Of a DNA stretch of 64,000 nucleotides, positions 1 through 7,995 are shown one piece after another (within the stretch, counting starts at the first letter, position 1; each line of letters begins with the position of its first letter). Origin of the DNA: CALXOD01 sp964402715 (GTDB lineage: Bacteria > Verrucomicrobiota > Lentisphaeria > Victivallales > Victivallaceae). The notes under the pieces were generated by a model. That model had not been told where the DNA came from. It saw nothing but the letters and a program-made list of their open reading frames with translations, and searched no databases. The stretch covers positions 1-64,000 of the forward strand of contig CAYODJ010000002.1 of NCBI GenBank assembly GCA_964402715.1, written 5' to 3'. The translations under genes and the position numbers were made by a program.

Positions 1-502
1 TAAGCTCCGCTGTAAGCTCCGTGAAATTGTCCAGAATACGGACAATTTCACGCTGTACAGGAAGAGGAGGGAAAGGAACTTGAAAATTTGCATATGTTCT
101 TATCCATAGTCTTTTATGCTCATTTGATGTAAATCCTATGTTACACATAATATGATAAATGTAGCGTATATCTGCAATCGATTCGTTTGATGTCAAAATT
201 TTCATGGCTGAAGATTTAACCTTAAAAGGAAAATCAACCCATTTCAACGCACCGGTAAAATCATCAAAAATTATTGCGGGATTTTTCTCTGATGCGGAAT
301 ATATTCCGTATTGCTCGTCCGTATATCCAAGGATAAATGTCTGCCCAGCAGTTAATACCGGAATGGTGCCGCAATCATTGTATTCAGTGCTGTCAATTAT
401 ATATTTCGCAGGTTGTTCGTAATTAACAACGCTACCGATATCAATGTATTCTACGCCGTTTGGGCAATACTTCCGAATCAGCTCCTCAAGCCGGTTCATC
501 AT
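1..502 (-). CDS. hsdS: Type I restriction-modification specificity subunit HsdS (partial, cut by window start)
   Basis: Target-recognition subunit of a type I restriction-modification complex. About 167 residues are visible before the gene runs off the left edge. I read it from the ATG overlapping the hsdM stop by 4 bases (ATGA), a usual hsdM-hsdS arrangement. The protein opens MMNRLEELIRKYCPNGVEY, runs through one target-recognition domain, and reaches the conserved spacer (QREIVRILDNFTELTAEL), which forms the coiled coil contacting HsdM. A second ATG directly follows the first and could equally be used. The second recognition domain and any hsdR lie outside the window. Recognition sequence cannot be predicted. 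Confidence 0.85.
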   Translation of the reverse strand, partial: MMNRLEELIRKYCPNGVEYIDIGSVVNYEQPAKYIIDSTEYNDCGTIPVLTAGQTFILGYTDEQYGIYSASEKNPAIIFDDFTGALKWVDFPFKVKSSAMKILTSNESIADIRYIYHIMCNIGFTSNEHKRLWIRTYANFQVPFPPLPVQREIVRILDNFTELTAEL

Positions 503-2064
503 TCCACCTCAAGTTTCGCGATGATCTTTGCAATCTCATCTCGCAGCACCTGCTCCCGTGCGACAATTTGCTCAATTGCGGCATTCAGTTTTACGATGTC
601 GATTTTTTCTCTCTTATCTTCCTGTTCCACATATGTACTGACAGACAGATTGTAATTACTTCCGACTATGTCTTCATAGTCGGCTAAATGGGAGAAATAT
701 TTTTCTCCTTTCCGTCGGGCGAATACATCCACAATGTGAGAGATGTTGGTCTCGGTTAGTTTGTTGTTGTTTGTAACCTTGATGCACTCGGCGGTCGCGT
801 CGATGAAAAGCGTTCTGTTATCCGTCTTGCTCTTTTTCAGCACTATGATACAGGTGGCGATGCTGGTTCCGAAGAACAGATTCGGAGGTAGCTGAATCAC
901 GCAATCTACATAGTTGTTGTCAATGAGGTATTTTCTTATTTTCTGTTCCGCTCCTCCGCGATACATTATCCCGGGGAAGCAGACGATGGCGGCGGTGCCG
1001 TTTGAGGCAAGCCATGAAAGGCAGTGCATGATAAACGCCATGTCCGCTTTGCTCTTGGGGGCAAGCACACCGGCGGGGGCGAAGCGCTGGTCATTAATTA
1101 AAAGCGGATTGTCATCGCCCGCCCACTTGATCGAATAGGGCGGGTTGGAAACAATCAGCTCGAATGGTTCATCGTTCCAATGCTGCGGGGCAGTCAGCGT
1201 ATCTTCGCAGGCAATGTCAAACTTGTCGAAGCCCACGTCATGGAGGAACATATTAATGCGGCAGAGGTTGTAGGTGGTGATATTTATTTCCTGTCCGAAG
1301 AATCCGTTGCGCACTGCGTCGCTGCCCAAAATTTTCCTCGCTTTCAATAACAGAGAGCCGGAGCCGCAGACGGGATCATAAACCTTGTCAATTTCCGTTT
1401 TGCCGACAGTTCCGAGTCTGGTCAGCAGCTCTGAAACTTCAGACGGCGTGAAGAACTCGCCGCCGGATTTCCCCGCTTTGCTGGCGTACATGGACATTAG
1501 ATATTCATAAGCGTCTCCGAATGCGTCAATGGAGTGATCCTGCACACTACCGAGCTTCATCGTCGCAATCCCGTTCAAAAGTTTGACCAGTTTTTCATTG
1601 CGCTTCGCAACTGTCGATCCGAGTTTATTGCTGTTCACATCGTAATCATCGAAAAGTCCTGCAAAATCATTCTCAGAGGAACTTCCTTTCGCGGATTCTT
1701 CGATATGCCGGAACACCCGTTCCAGTGTTTCATTCAGATTCTCATCCTCGGCGGCTCTTGCGCGGACGTTGCAGAAAAGTTCGCTGGGAAGAATGAAGAA
1801 TCCCTTTTCGACCACCAGTGCCTCCCTTGCTTCCTCTGCTTCTTCATCCGGCATGATGGCATAATCAAAATCGGTGTTGCCGGCTTTCATTTCGCCACTG
1901 TTTATGTAGTCGGAAAGGTTCTCGGAAATATAGCGGTAAAACATCGTGCCGAGAACATAATTTTTGAAATCCCAGCCGTCTACCGCACCGCGCAGTTCAT
2001 CGGCAATTGCCCAAATTGCTCGATGAAGTTCATCGCGTTCCATCTCTTTTTTATTGTCTGTCAT
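499..2064 (-). CDS. hsdM: Type I restriction-modification DNA methyltransferase subunit HsdM
   Basis: N6-adenine methyltransferase subunit of a type I restriction-modification system, 521 residues, of usual length. It has an N-terminal helical HsdM domain (about 1-150), the SAM-binding motif DPVCGSG at about 230-236 and the catalytic NPPY at about 307-310. I start it at the ATG giving MTDNKKEMERDEL because GGAGG lies 11 bases upstream; the frame is open six codons further to a TTG with no such site. The stop overlaps the hsdS start. Base composition is clearly less GC-rich than the metabolic genes to the right, suggesting acquisition. No hsdR is seen in the window. Confidence 0.95.
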   Translation of the reverse strand: MTDNKKEMERDELHRAIWAIADELRGAVDGWDFKNYVLGTMFYRYISENLSDYINSGEMKAGNTDFDYAIMPDEEAEEAREALVVEKGFFILPSELFCNVRARAAEDENLNETLERVFRHIEESAKGSSSENDFAGLFDDYDVNSNKLGSTVAKRNEKLVKLLNGIATMKLGSVQDHSIDAFGDAYEYLMSMYASKAGKSGGEFFTPSEVSELLTRLGTVGKTEIDKVYDPVCGSGSLLLKARKILGSDAVRNGFFGQEINITTYNLCRINMFLHDVGFDKFDIACEDTLTAPQHWNDEPFELIVSNPPYSIKWAGDDNPLLINDQRFAPAGVLAPKSKADMAFIMHCLSWLASNGTAAIVCFPGIMYRGGAEQKIRKYLIDNNYVDCVIQLPPNLFFGTSIATCIIVLKKSKTDNRTLFIDATAECIKVTNNNKLTETNISHIVDVFARRKGEKYFSHLADYEDIVGSNYNLSVSTYVEQEDKREKIDIVKLNAAIEQIVAREQVLRDEIAKIIAKLEVE

Positions 2065-3192
2065 ATTCAGTGTGGCCTCCAATCAAGTAATTGTGTCGCT
2101 CGTCTTGATATCATCCGGTTCTATACCGATGCTCTTCGCCATGGATAGTGCAGACCGGACATATCATATTCCACCATCTCTCAGTTTATGGTTATCGTAA
2201 TCGAAAGCAATCCGCCGAGAGACAACTCCTGACGCATCGCAGGGCATCATTTTTTCTGGGCATTCCCCGCATCTCGGTGGAGCGTTTTCACATTGACGGC
2301 CGTCTTGTTTTTTTACCACGAAATAAATGAAGATTTGCCGGAGCGAAAATCATCGGACAATGCATGAAAGAGCATGGGACAGCAGTTCATACCAAGGACT
2401 GATTCAATTTGAAATCAGGGATCACCTCAGTAAAGCACCCGGAATTTTCGCCGATAATCGCTGAAGCGCCTTTGCACGTTATCATGTTCTGTCCGCATAT
2501 CGAAGTCCGCCGGTTTGTCAACGTCATTTTCAGATCTGTTCATCAGCCTTTCCGAGTCGGGGGGGCGGAATGATTTCACCTGTGTGCCGTACGATCTATG
2601 TTCCCTCATCCATTTGCCTTATTCTCCATCACAAAATAGCTGTTAGAAGAATCTTTTTCAACATATGAACAACTGCTAACATAAGGCAATCGCGATGCAT
2701 GAATGTCTTCGGCATGGCGTATGTCTTCGATAAAACTCCGTATCAATGCAAATTGGATCCGTCATGCGGGCATTGAGCCTATATTTGTCCGAAGTCAGCC
2801 CTCCGAAAGCGGTAATAGACGGGAATGGTGGTGCTTTCGCTCGTTCCCTTGGTGGATGGTATTGGAAGACAGCTATTGGTAAACCGCCGGAAGGCATACA
2901 CTGGCTGATTATTTCCGCATCCTCTGATTTCTTCCAACGGATTCCGAGGGATCGCGGACGGGCTTTTCCGCCGGTGCGCGGACGCGGCGGCGGCATGCGG
3001 GCGGTTGACTTTCATCGGTGCGCGGATTATCTTTGACAAGCGGCGCTTTGTCGCGGCGCAATCGGCGTGCCGGCACGGTTTCGCACGCGGTTGATCGTTC
3101 GTGGCTGCGGCTTGATTTGCCGGTCCGTGCATGTTTCACGGTTTTCGCGGCGTCGTCCGGCGTGGTTGGGTGGCAAGTCGGGTTTTGGTGCA
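2065..3192. other. Long stretch without a supported gene
   Basis: About 1.1 kb between hsdM and the DUF192 gene. Only short open frames occur, overlapping on both strands, with no recognisable domain and no consistent ribosome binding sites. Composition changes from AT-rich (up to about 2700) to GC-rich, so this probably contains the boundary between the acquired hsd region and the host backbone. The hsd promoter should lie in its left part, but I could not fix one. Confidence 0.5.
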
Positions 3193-3765
3193 ATGATCTT
3201 CAATCTGGATACGCAGCGGTATCTGGCGAGATCTCCGCGGACGGTCCTGCGCTGGCATGAGCGGGTGCGGGGCATGACGGGGCGTCGTTTCACCGCGGAC
3301 ATGGACGCCGTGGTTTTTCCGCGCTGCTGCGCGATCCATACTCTCTTCGTTCGCATGCGGACGGACGTGATTTTCCTCGACGACGAGAACCGCGTGATTG
3401 CCGTGCGTGAAAGCCTCGGCCGTTGGAGGCCGTTCGTGTGGGTCTCCGGCGCCTCGACCGTTCTGGCGCTTCCCTCGGGAACAATACGCTGCAGCGGCAC
3501 TCTGGCAGGGCACAGGATCGAGCTCAATCAGGAACTCCGGCCCGAAGTCGTTGTGAAATTGCGATACGGGACTATATTATACAGGGACGGTGTCCTGGAA
3601 CCGTGCGGTCCGGGAATCGGAAAGCTGCGTTCAGCCGGATGTCCGGCGGAGCGGCATGGATTCGCCGGAGAACGGGCCGGCGCCGCATGCGGGACGGGGA
3701 ATAATCATCCGGAGGCCGTCGGCGCGGGGGAGCGCCGTATGGACGCAGCGGATCGGGCGCGTTAA
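3193..3765 (+). CDS. DUF192 family protein
   Basis: Small protein of the DUF192 family (190 residues from this ATG). The first ~112 residues match the family layout: NLDTQRYLAR at the start, the W-hERVRGMTGRR segment, the conserved CCAIHTLFVRMRTDVIFLD region, then VIAVRESLGRW and the LALPSGT turn near the end. Function of the family is not established; members often occur as short secreted or cytosolic single-domain proteins. The open frame extends upstream to 3067 but the family start fits this ATG. About 70 further residues after the domain are low-complexity and unlike the family, and a promoter-like sequence lies inside their coding region, so the C-terminus may be wrong (a frameshift or an assembly error). 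Confidence 0.75.
   Translation: MIFNLDTQRYLARSPRTVLRWHERVRGMTGRRFTADMDAVVFPRCCAIHTLFVRMRTDVIFLDDENRVIAVRESLGRWRPFVWVSGASTVLALPSGTIRCSGTLAGHRIELNQELRPEVVVKLRYGTILYRDGVLEPCGPGIGKLRSAGCPAERHGFAGERAGAACGTGNNHPEAVGAGERRMDAADRAR
3551..3580 (+). promoter_or_regulatory. Candidate promoter for eda
   Basis: TTGTGA (3551-3556) and TATTAT (3575-3580) are separated by 18 bases in an unusually AT-rich patch of otherwise GC-rich sequence, about 240 bases before eda. It sits inside the unexplained tail of the DUF192 open frame. Inference from pattern only. Confidence 0.35.
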
Positions 3766-3821
3766 TCCGCTGAACGGTCGGGGATAAGAAACGCAGTCAT
3801 TAAGACGGAGGAGTTGAAGCG

Positions 3822-4496
3822 ATGAGCGATTTCGCGGACGGACAGAAGAGAACGGTGGCGGCCCTGGCGGCGGTCAGGATTGTGCCGGTGCTGGCGCTGA
3901 ACAGCGTCGAGGACGGTTTGAAAATCTGCCGTATTTTCGCCGAGCAGGGATTGCCGGCTGCCGAGATCACGTTCCGCACCAAGGCTGCGGCGGAGGTGAT
4001 TCGTGAAGTGTCGCGCGCTTTTCCGGAGATGCTGATCGGCGCGGGAACAGTGCTGAATGTGGCGGATCTGCACAGGGCGTTCGATCTGGGCGCGAGATTC
4101 GCGGTCGCTCCCGGATTCAATCCGACCGTGGTCAAGGAGGCCGTGCGCTGCGGTCTTGCTTTCAGTCCCGGAATCTGCACCCCGTCGGAAGTCGAGCAGG
4201 CCGGCGAACTGGGCTGTTCTCTGTTCAAGTTCTTTCCGGCGGAGGCTGCGGGAGGCGCGGCCATGCTGAAATCGATCATCGCCCCCTACAAGCATCTGGG
4301 GGTTCACTTCATGCCGACCGGAGGAATCAACATGGCGAACGCGGCCGATTATCTGGCGTTGAATGAAGTCGCCGCGGTCGGCGGAACCTGGCTGGGGAAG
4401 TCCGCCGACATCGCCGACGGCAAGTGGGACAAGATCACCGATGCGGTGAAGCAGGCGGTCGAGCTTGCCGCGCGCTTCAAGCGGCCGGCGGCGTAG
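3822..4496 (+). CDS. eda: 2-keto-3-deoxy-6-phosphogluconate aldolase / 4-hydroxy-2-oxoglutarate aldolase
   Basis: Class I aldolase cleaving KDPG to pyruvate and glyceraldehyde 3-phosphate in the Entner-Doudoroff and uronate routes. At 224 residues it has the normal length. Active-site features are visible: Glu48 and Arg52 in AEITFRT, the GAGTVLN phosphate-side loop, Schiff-base Lys136 in LFKFFPAE, and PTGGI near the C-terminus. A GGAGG precedes the ATG by a suitable distance. It is followed by a strong terminator hairpin, so it appears to be the end of its transcription unit. In gut-type Lentisphaerota such a gene would fit uronate catabolism, but no other pathway gene is beside it. Confidence 0.93.
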   Translation: MSDFADGQKRTVAALAAVRIVPVLALNSVEDGLKICRIFAEQGLPAAEITFRTKAAAEVIREVSRAFPEMLIGAGTVLNVADLHRAFDLGARFAVAPGFNPTVVKEAVRCGLAFSPGICTPSEVEQAGELGCSLFKFFPAEAAGGAAMLKSIIAPYKHLGVHFMPTGGINMANAADYLALNEVAAVGGTWLGKSADIADGKWDKITDAVKQAVELAARFKRPAA

Positions 4497-4540
4497 CCTT
4501 TTCCCGACGCCGTAGCGGCGGATCGTTTTCCTGTCGTCGC

Positions 4541-4570
4541 GGGGACGGCGTCGTTGCCGTCCCCCCTTTT
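4541..4570 (+). terminator. Rho-independent terminator after eda
   Basis: Perfect 9-bp stem GGGGACGGC / GCCGTCCCC (4541-4549 with 4556-4564), six-base loop, followed by CCTTTT. It lies 44 bases downstream of the eda stop. Confidence 0.8.
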
Positions 4571-4669
4571 CGATGAGCGGATTCGGATTGCGTTGCGTCG
4601 CTGGATGCGGTGCTGAAAGACAGCGGGTCGGTGCATGGTAGAACCGTCCGGGTGTGTTTTCGTGTATTT

Positions 4670-4753
4670 GCCCGAGTGGCGGAATGGCAGACGCAACAGA
4701 CTTAAAATCTGTTGCCGAAAGGCGTGCGGGTTCGAGTCCCGCCTCGGGTACCA
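4670..4753 (+). tRNA. tRNA-Leu (anticodon UAA)
   Basis: Cloverleaf with acceptor arm GCCCGAG (4670-4676) pairing with CTCGGGT (4743-4749), discriminator A4750 and encoded CCA. The anticodon arm CAACAGA / TCTGTTG holds loop CTTAAAA with anticodon TAA; a long variable arm (GCCGAAAGGC) and TTCGAGTCC T-loop mark a class II leucine tRNA. The first acceptor pair is G-U rather than G-C. This tRNA is the attachment site of the adjoining element: a second copy of its 3' part at 11417-11476 has the C that would restore G-C. Confidence 0.97.
4697..4753 (+). repeat. Left attachment site (attL) inside tRNA-Leu
   Basis: The anticodon stem-loop CAGACTTAAAATCTGTT (4697-4713) is repeated exactly at 11417-11433, and the T-arm to acceptor segment is repeated at 11449-11476 with one change (T4749 versus C11472). 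The variable arms differ, so the crossover probably lies in the shared anticodon stem-loop, which is itself a near-perfect palindrome. That is a known crossover position for tyrosine integrases using tRNA genes. Confidence 0.8.
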
Positions 4754-5067
4754 GCTTATAATCAAAGAGTTACAGCGAAAATTCCAACATCATGGTTTTT
4801 TCGGGTGTTTTTGCGTCTGAGTTCACGTTTTCTTACGTTTTCTCGAATAACCGGATAAAAACCGGCAAGATTTTTTAGCCGCTCCGACATCTGTTTGAAC
4901 AGGATTTTTCACGTTTACCAATTCAAAATAACCGGATATAACCGGATAAAATGGCAAAAACAGGGTGTATTATCGTTTGTGGTGGGCTTCGTAATTCCGC
5001 ATCATCCCGGACAGCACCTTTTCGCATTTTGCATTTTTTGTCTTTTTTCCCCTTTGAAGCGGGGATT
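4754..5067. repeat. Left-end intergenic region with integrase arm-type repeats
   Basis: No gene. It holds TTCTTACGTTT (4830-4840) followed by ATAACCGGATAAAAACCGG (4847-4865), and a tandem ATAACCGGAT pair at 4928-4947. The first two motifs recur, in the same order and orientation, near the right end (11316-11326 and 11369-11387). Such paired repeats flanking the att core are what arm-binding sites of tyrosine integrases look like. Confidence 0.55.
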
Positions 5068-5379
5068 TTATCCGTTCTTACCGCGTTTCGTCTCCTTGGC
5101 GGCTTCCAACATGGTCGTTTCCAGATTTTCCAGTCGTTCCAACAAGTCAATCCCCACTTGCGCGGGTCCTAGAAGCCTGTCCAGCAACAGCGAGATCGCT
5201 TTCAGATCGCCTTTTATCGCTTGTTTCTTCAATGCCGCCGCAATCCTGCAAACATCTTCCCTTGATACGCTGCTGTATAACGCGCTTCGCATTTCCGCCG
5301 CCTTCCGTGCATAGGGATTCCCTTTCGCGGCTTTGTTCCCCGCTGTGAAGCGTCCTCTTTTGTCACGGTTTTCACGCAT
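5068..5379 (-). CDS. Small DUF5681-like / terminase-small-subunit-like protein of the element
   Basis: 103-residue basic protein, last gene of the element. The N-terminus GRFTAGNKAAKGNPYARKAA is the pattern seen in DUF5681-type phage and plasmid proteins, followed by a helical segment (DVCRIAAALKKQAIKGDLKA, then LLLDRLLG) and a charged C-terminus. I start at the ATG (MREN) because AGGGGG lies 8 bases upstream; a GTG two codons earlier is also possible. It overlaps the preceding gene by 8 bases. The role is unproven: small terminase-like DNA binding is the best guess from N-terminal resemblance. Confidence 0.65.
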   Translation of the reverse strand: MRENRDKRGRFTAGNKAAKGNPYARKAAEMRSALYSSVSREDVCRIAAALKKQAIKGDLKAISLLLDRLLGPAQVGIDLLERLENLETTMLEAAKETKRGKNG

Positions 5380-5698
5380 TTTCACAGCCCCCTACCGGAT
5401 CCTCCCGCAAGATCGGAGCGTAAACCGGAATTTGCAGAAGCAATCCACCGCAACTTTGGCAGTGCAGATTGTCCCAATCCGGCGGGGCGGTTTCCGGAAA
5501 GGTTTTGGGGAGCATTCCATGCAGTTCCATAGGCGTTAAGAAACGCCGCACGCCTTCCGCGTCCGAATCGTACACAAACGGATACAAGCTGATTCCTTTT
5601 GTTTCGCAAGAACAAGGTTCATCCGGGGCGGGAAGATTCCGGATTGCGCTTTTTACATGCTCTTCCAATTTTGCAAGCCTTGATTCAATGCTTCTCAT
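5372..5698 (-). CDS. Hypothetical element protein with Cys pairs
   Basis: 108 residues. The start follows GGAGGAAAGCA directly, so expression is likely. The N-terminus (MRSIESRLAKLEEHVKSAI) is amphipathic and coiled-coil-like. Two Cys groups, CSC at about 29-31 and CQSC at about 80-83, could bind a metal, but the spacing is not a standard zinc ribbon. I do not recognise a family. It overlaps the downstream small gene by 8 bases, so the two are probably translated together. Confidence 0.65.
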   Translation of the reverse strand: MRSIESRLAKLEEHVKSAIRNLPAPDEPCSCETKGISLYPFVYDSDAEGVRRFLTPMELHGMLPKTFPETAPPDWDNLHCQSCGGLLLQIPVYAPILREDPVGGCENA

Positions 5699-5764
5699 TG
5701 CTTTCCTCCATAACGTTCCGGCATCCCGTAAACCTCCGTTTTAAACGGAATGCAGGAATACCGT

Positions 5765-6304
5765 TTATTTGCGTTTTAAAGCCTCTCTCATAGCGATTGA
5801 CGCTTTCTTAAGTGGATTATGCTTTGAAACAATTTCGATTCTAGAGCCGTTTGCAAGCCTTAAACCGGCATTGTACCGTTCCATGGCATGACGAAAGTAA
5901 TGCCGCAGAAAGTCGAATGTGAATTGTTCCGCATCCGCACGACGTTGCGCAAAGAAAAACGGCATGCGGTATTTCTGCATGATTGAGATTACGGACTGTA
6001 CCGCGCTTTCCGGATTCATCCGGGAATGGTATTGCCCGGACGCAAGCGCGTCAAACCCGGACTCTACCACTACCGCTGCGCTTTCATACCCGCGCAATTT
6101 TTCAAGCTCACGCGTAAACCGTGCACGGTCGTGCGTCAAGCAGCCGATTAAGTCCCCAAGACTTTTCCTCTCCACGGCAACGCGGTCAGAGAATCCAGGT
6201 AGCGAATAATCTCCGGCGTTCAATGTCCCCGCAACCGCCTCTACCGGATATCCGGCAAAAGAAAACGGCTCTTGCTCTCTTGAGTCTATCATTATGTGAA
6301 TCAA
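5765..6304 (-). CDS. ERCC4-type (XPF-like) nuclease of the element
   Basis: 179 residues with an ERCC4 nuclease domain: IDSREQEPF near the N-terminus, GDYSLPGF at about 32-39, and the catalytic VERKSLGDL at about 44-52, corresponding to the ERKxxxD signature of XPF/Mus81 nucleases. Such nucleases cut branched or flapped DNA. The C-terminal half has no clear second domain. TTG is the likely start, since GGAGGT lies six bases before it; the first ATG is too far from that site. It lies immediately downstream of the candidate origin and the helicase gene, so a role in processing replication or recombination intermediates is plausible. Confidence 0.85.
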   Translation of the reverse strand: MIHIMIDSREQEPFSFAGYPVEAVAGTLNAGDYSLPGFSDRVAVERKSLGDLIGCLTHDRARFTRELEKLRGYESAAVVVESGFDALASGQYHSRMNPESAVQSVISIMQKYRMPFFFAQRRADAEQFTFDFLRHYFRHAMERYNAGLRLANGSRIEIVSKHNPLKKASIAMREALKRK

Positions 6305-6322
6305 GGTGTTACCTCCAGTTGC

Positions 6323-6455
6323 GGACCGGCTGGACCGGGTAATTATAAACCTCCCATAGATAACCTAATTTTTTATTCCTATGCGCATGCGTCACGCATT
6401 AGTAGAGAATTAGGTTTCCTATAGAGACTTTATATGCGGGTGGTCCCGCCGGTCC
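6323..6455. other. Candidate replication origin: nested inverted repeats in AT-rich DNA
   Basis: Between the helicase and nuclease genes. Outer repeats GGACCGGC (6323-6330) and GCCGGTCC (6448-6455) are inverted, with a further GGACCGGG at 6332-6339 and a GGTCCCG at about 6442. Inside lie AACCTAATT (6362-6370) and AATTAGGTT (6408-6416), and at the centre ATGCGT-C-ACGCAT (6387-6399). The interior is strongly AT-rich. Iteron-like repeats flanking AT-rich DNA beside the primase/helicase gene is the layout of satellite and plasmid origins. Function is inferred. Confidence 0.55.
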
Positions 6456-6462
6456 AATTTCG

Positions 6463-7995
6463 TTACAACTCTCTCTTTTCCTTGATGTTACGCCAAATCC
6501 GGATTTTACCGGTTTCTGCGTTTTTCCGGTCTTGAATCGCCTTCGGGAATATGCGTTTTACGGCTGCAGAAAAGTTTGCGGCTCCAAGCGCACGATATCC
6601 TTGAGACTCCATCCAGTCGGAAAACTTCCGGTATAACCAATCAGAAGAGATCCAATTATCCGAGCTTCCGGGGGGTGACATCTCCACGTTTTCCAGAAGA
6701 AACGCTTTCTCATGGTCGGAGCCTTCCCTAAGTTCGTTTTTCCGCGCCTCCCCTTCGGGGGATTCCGGAAAACCTGCGGGAATCTTCTGAAGTTCGGCAA
6801 GTCCGTGAATCGCCCAATTCAAAACGCCGGGAAGCTCGCTAGAGATAAGTTCCTCCGCAAGGTGCGGATTCTGCCGGGGCGTATTCCGGAATCGTTGATT
6901 GAACGGGATAATCCGGATACGGTCCCAAACGCCATCCGAGCGGTCTGTGAATTGCGGAACTTTGTTCGTCGCAATAACCAGTCTGGCGATTGCTGGCAGT
7001 CCTGTTCCGTCGTCGTTTTTGTATTTGCGTTCCGTCCGGATTCTGTCTCCTGTTGCAATCATCTTGAAGGTCGTTTCAATATCAGCGATTTTTGTGAACC
7101 CCTCCTCCACAGGAAGCTCGCCTACAATGTTCGCTAGCTTTTCCGTCAATGCCGCAAGCGCAAACCGTTTCCCGAAAGACGAAGGCGGGACGCAAGAGCA
7201 GTTTTCCTCCCCAAGCATAGCTTGAAGGACGTTCAGAAAAACGCTCTTCCCGGTTCCGCCGTCCCCCTCCAGAAAAAAGGCAACCTGCCGGCTTGTATCC
7301 GGAGTCAGCAAAAGACCCGCAAGCATTTGCAGAAGGCGCCGGTGCCAAGCGTCCGGCTGCACTTCGGAAAGGAACGTTTTCCACTTCGGGCAGATTGCCG
7401 CAGGGTCGTAATCGTACCCCAAACCATACGTTATGAAGAGACTCGGCGAATGTGCGCGAAACGCGGAAGGCGGCGGATTTCCACCTTTCCGAATGCTCTC
7501 CGCAATAGCGCGGATATTGATTGCTTGATTGCGCATCGGCATCCATTCCGCAGCACTCTCCCCATCTGGAAGAATGCAGGGGATCCGGTACTGAAGAGAA
7601 TCCATCCCGGAAAGCCGGTGCGATTTCAGATTTACAAACACATCGTTGATCAGAGAGGACGAAACGCGGGCAATGCCGGATCTCTGCTGTAGAAACTTTG
7701 TCACATCGCCTTTTACGTCGTTCTCTTGCCATACCCGCCAAACGCCATTGCGGTAGGTATACCATCGGTCGTTGAAAAAGCGTAAAGTATACATTCTTTC
7801 TTTTTCATGGGAAAGGGTGAGATACTCTTCGGCATACACCTCCGGGTGATACGGTTCTCTTCCCCCTCTCGCGCCGTTTCGGGGACTGCTCTCGGAACGG
7901 CGTTTTTTTTTCTCCGCAGCTTTCACGGCATCCTTGAGAGCGGGAATTTTCCTCCCTGCTCTTACCAAAAAGCTCTCTTTCCTGTTTTCTTTCAC
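6463..7995 (-). CDS. D5/P4-family phage-plasmid replicative helicase (SF3)
   Basis: 510-residue replication helicase. The C-terminal half is a D5-like superfamily 3 ATPase: Walker A GDGGTGKS at about 244-251, VGELP in the Walker B region, and the sensor/arginine-finger stretch ATNKVPQFTDRSDGVWDRIR. Upstream is a D5_N-like region (about 55-230). The C-terminal ~80 residues form the winged-helix region usual in this family. GTG at 7995 is the likely start: GGAGGT precedes it by five bases and GTGA overlaps the stop of the primase gene by four. The primase catalytic domain is not in this protein but in that upstream partner, so the two genes together match a split P4 alpha-type primase-helicase. 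Confidence 0.92.
   Translation of the reverse strand: MKENRKESFLVRAGRKIPALKDAVKAAEKKKRRSESSPRNGARGGREPYHPEVYAEEYLTLSHEKERMYTLRFFNDRWYTYRNGVWRVWQENDVKGDVTKFLQQRSGIARVSSSLINDVFVNLKSHRLSGMDSLQYRIPCILPDGESAAEWMPMRNQAINIRAIAESIRKGGNPPPSAFRAHSPSLFITYGLGYDYDPAAICPKWKTFLSEVQPDAWHRRLLQMLAGLLLTPDTSRQVAFFLEGDGGTGKSVFLNVLQAMLGEENCSCVPPSSFGKRFALAALTEKLANIVGELPVEEGFTKIADIETTFKMIATGDRIRTERKYKNDDGTGLPAIARLVIATNKVPQFTDRSDGVWDRIRIIPFNQRFRNTPRQNPHLAEELISSELPGVLNWAIHGLAELQKIPAGFPESPEGEARKNELREGSDHEKAFLLENVEMSPPGSSDNWISSDWLYRKFSDWMESQGYRALGAANFSAAVKRIFPKAIQDRKNAETGKIRIWRNIKEKREL

Noticed and set aside
2746..3036. 96-codon plus-strand frame between hsdM and DUF192
   Set aside because: No domain, no ribosome site, and competing frames on the other strand; looks like a composition effect at the GC boundary.
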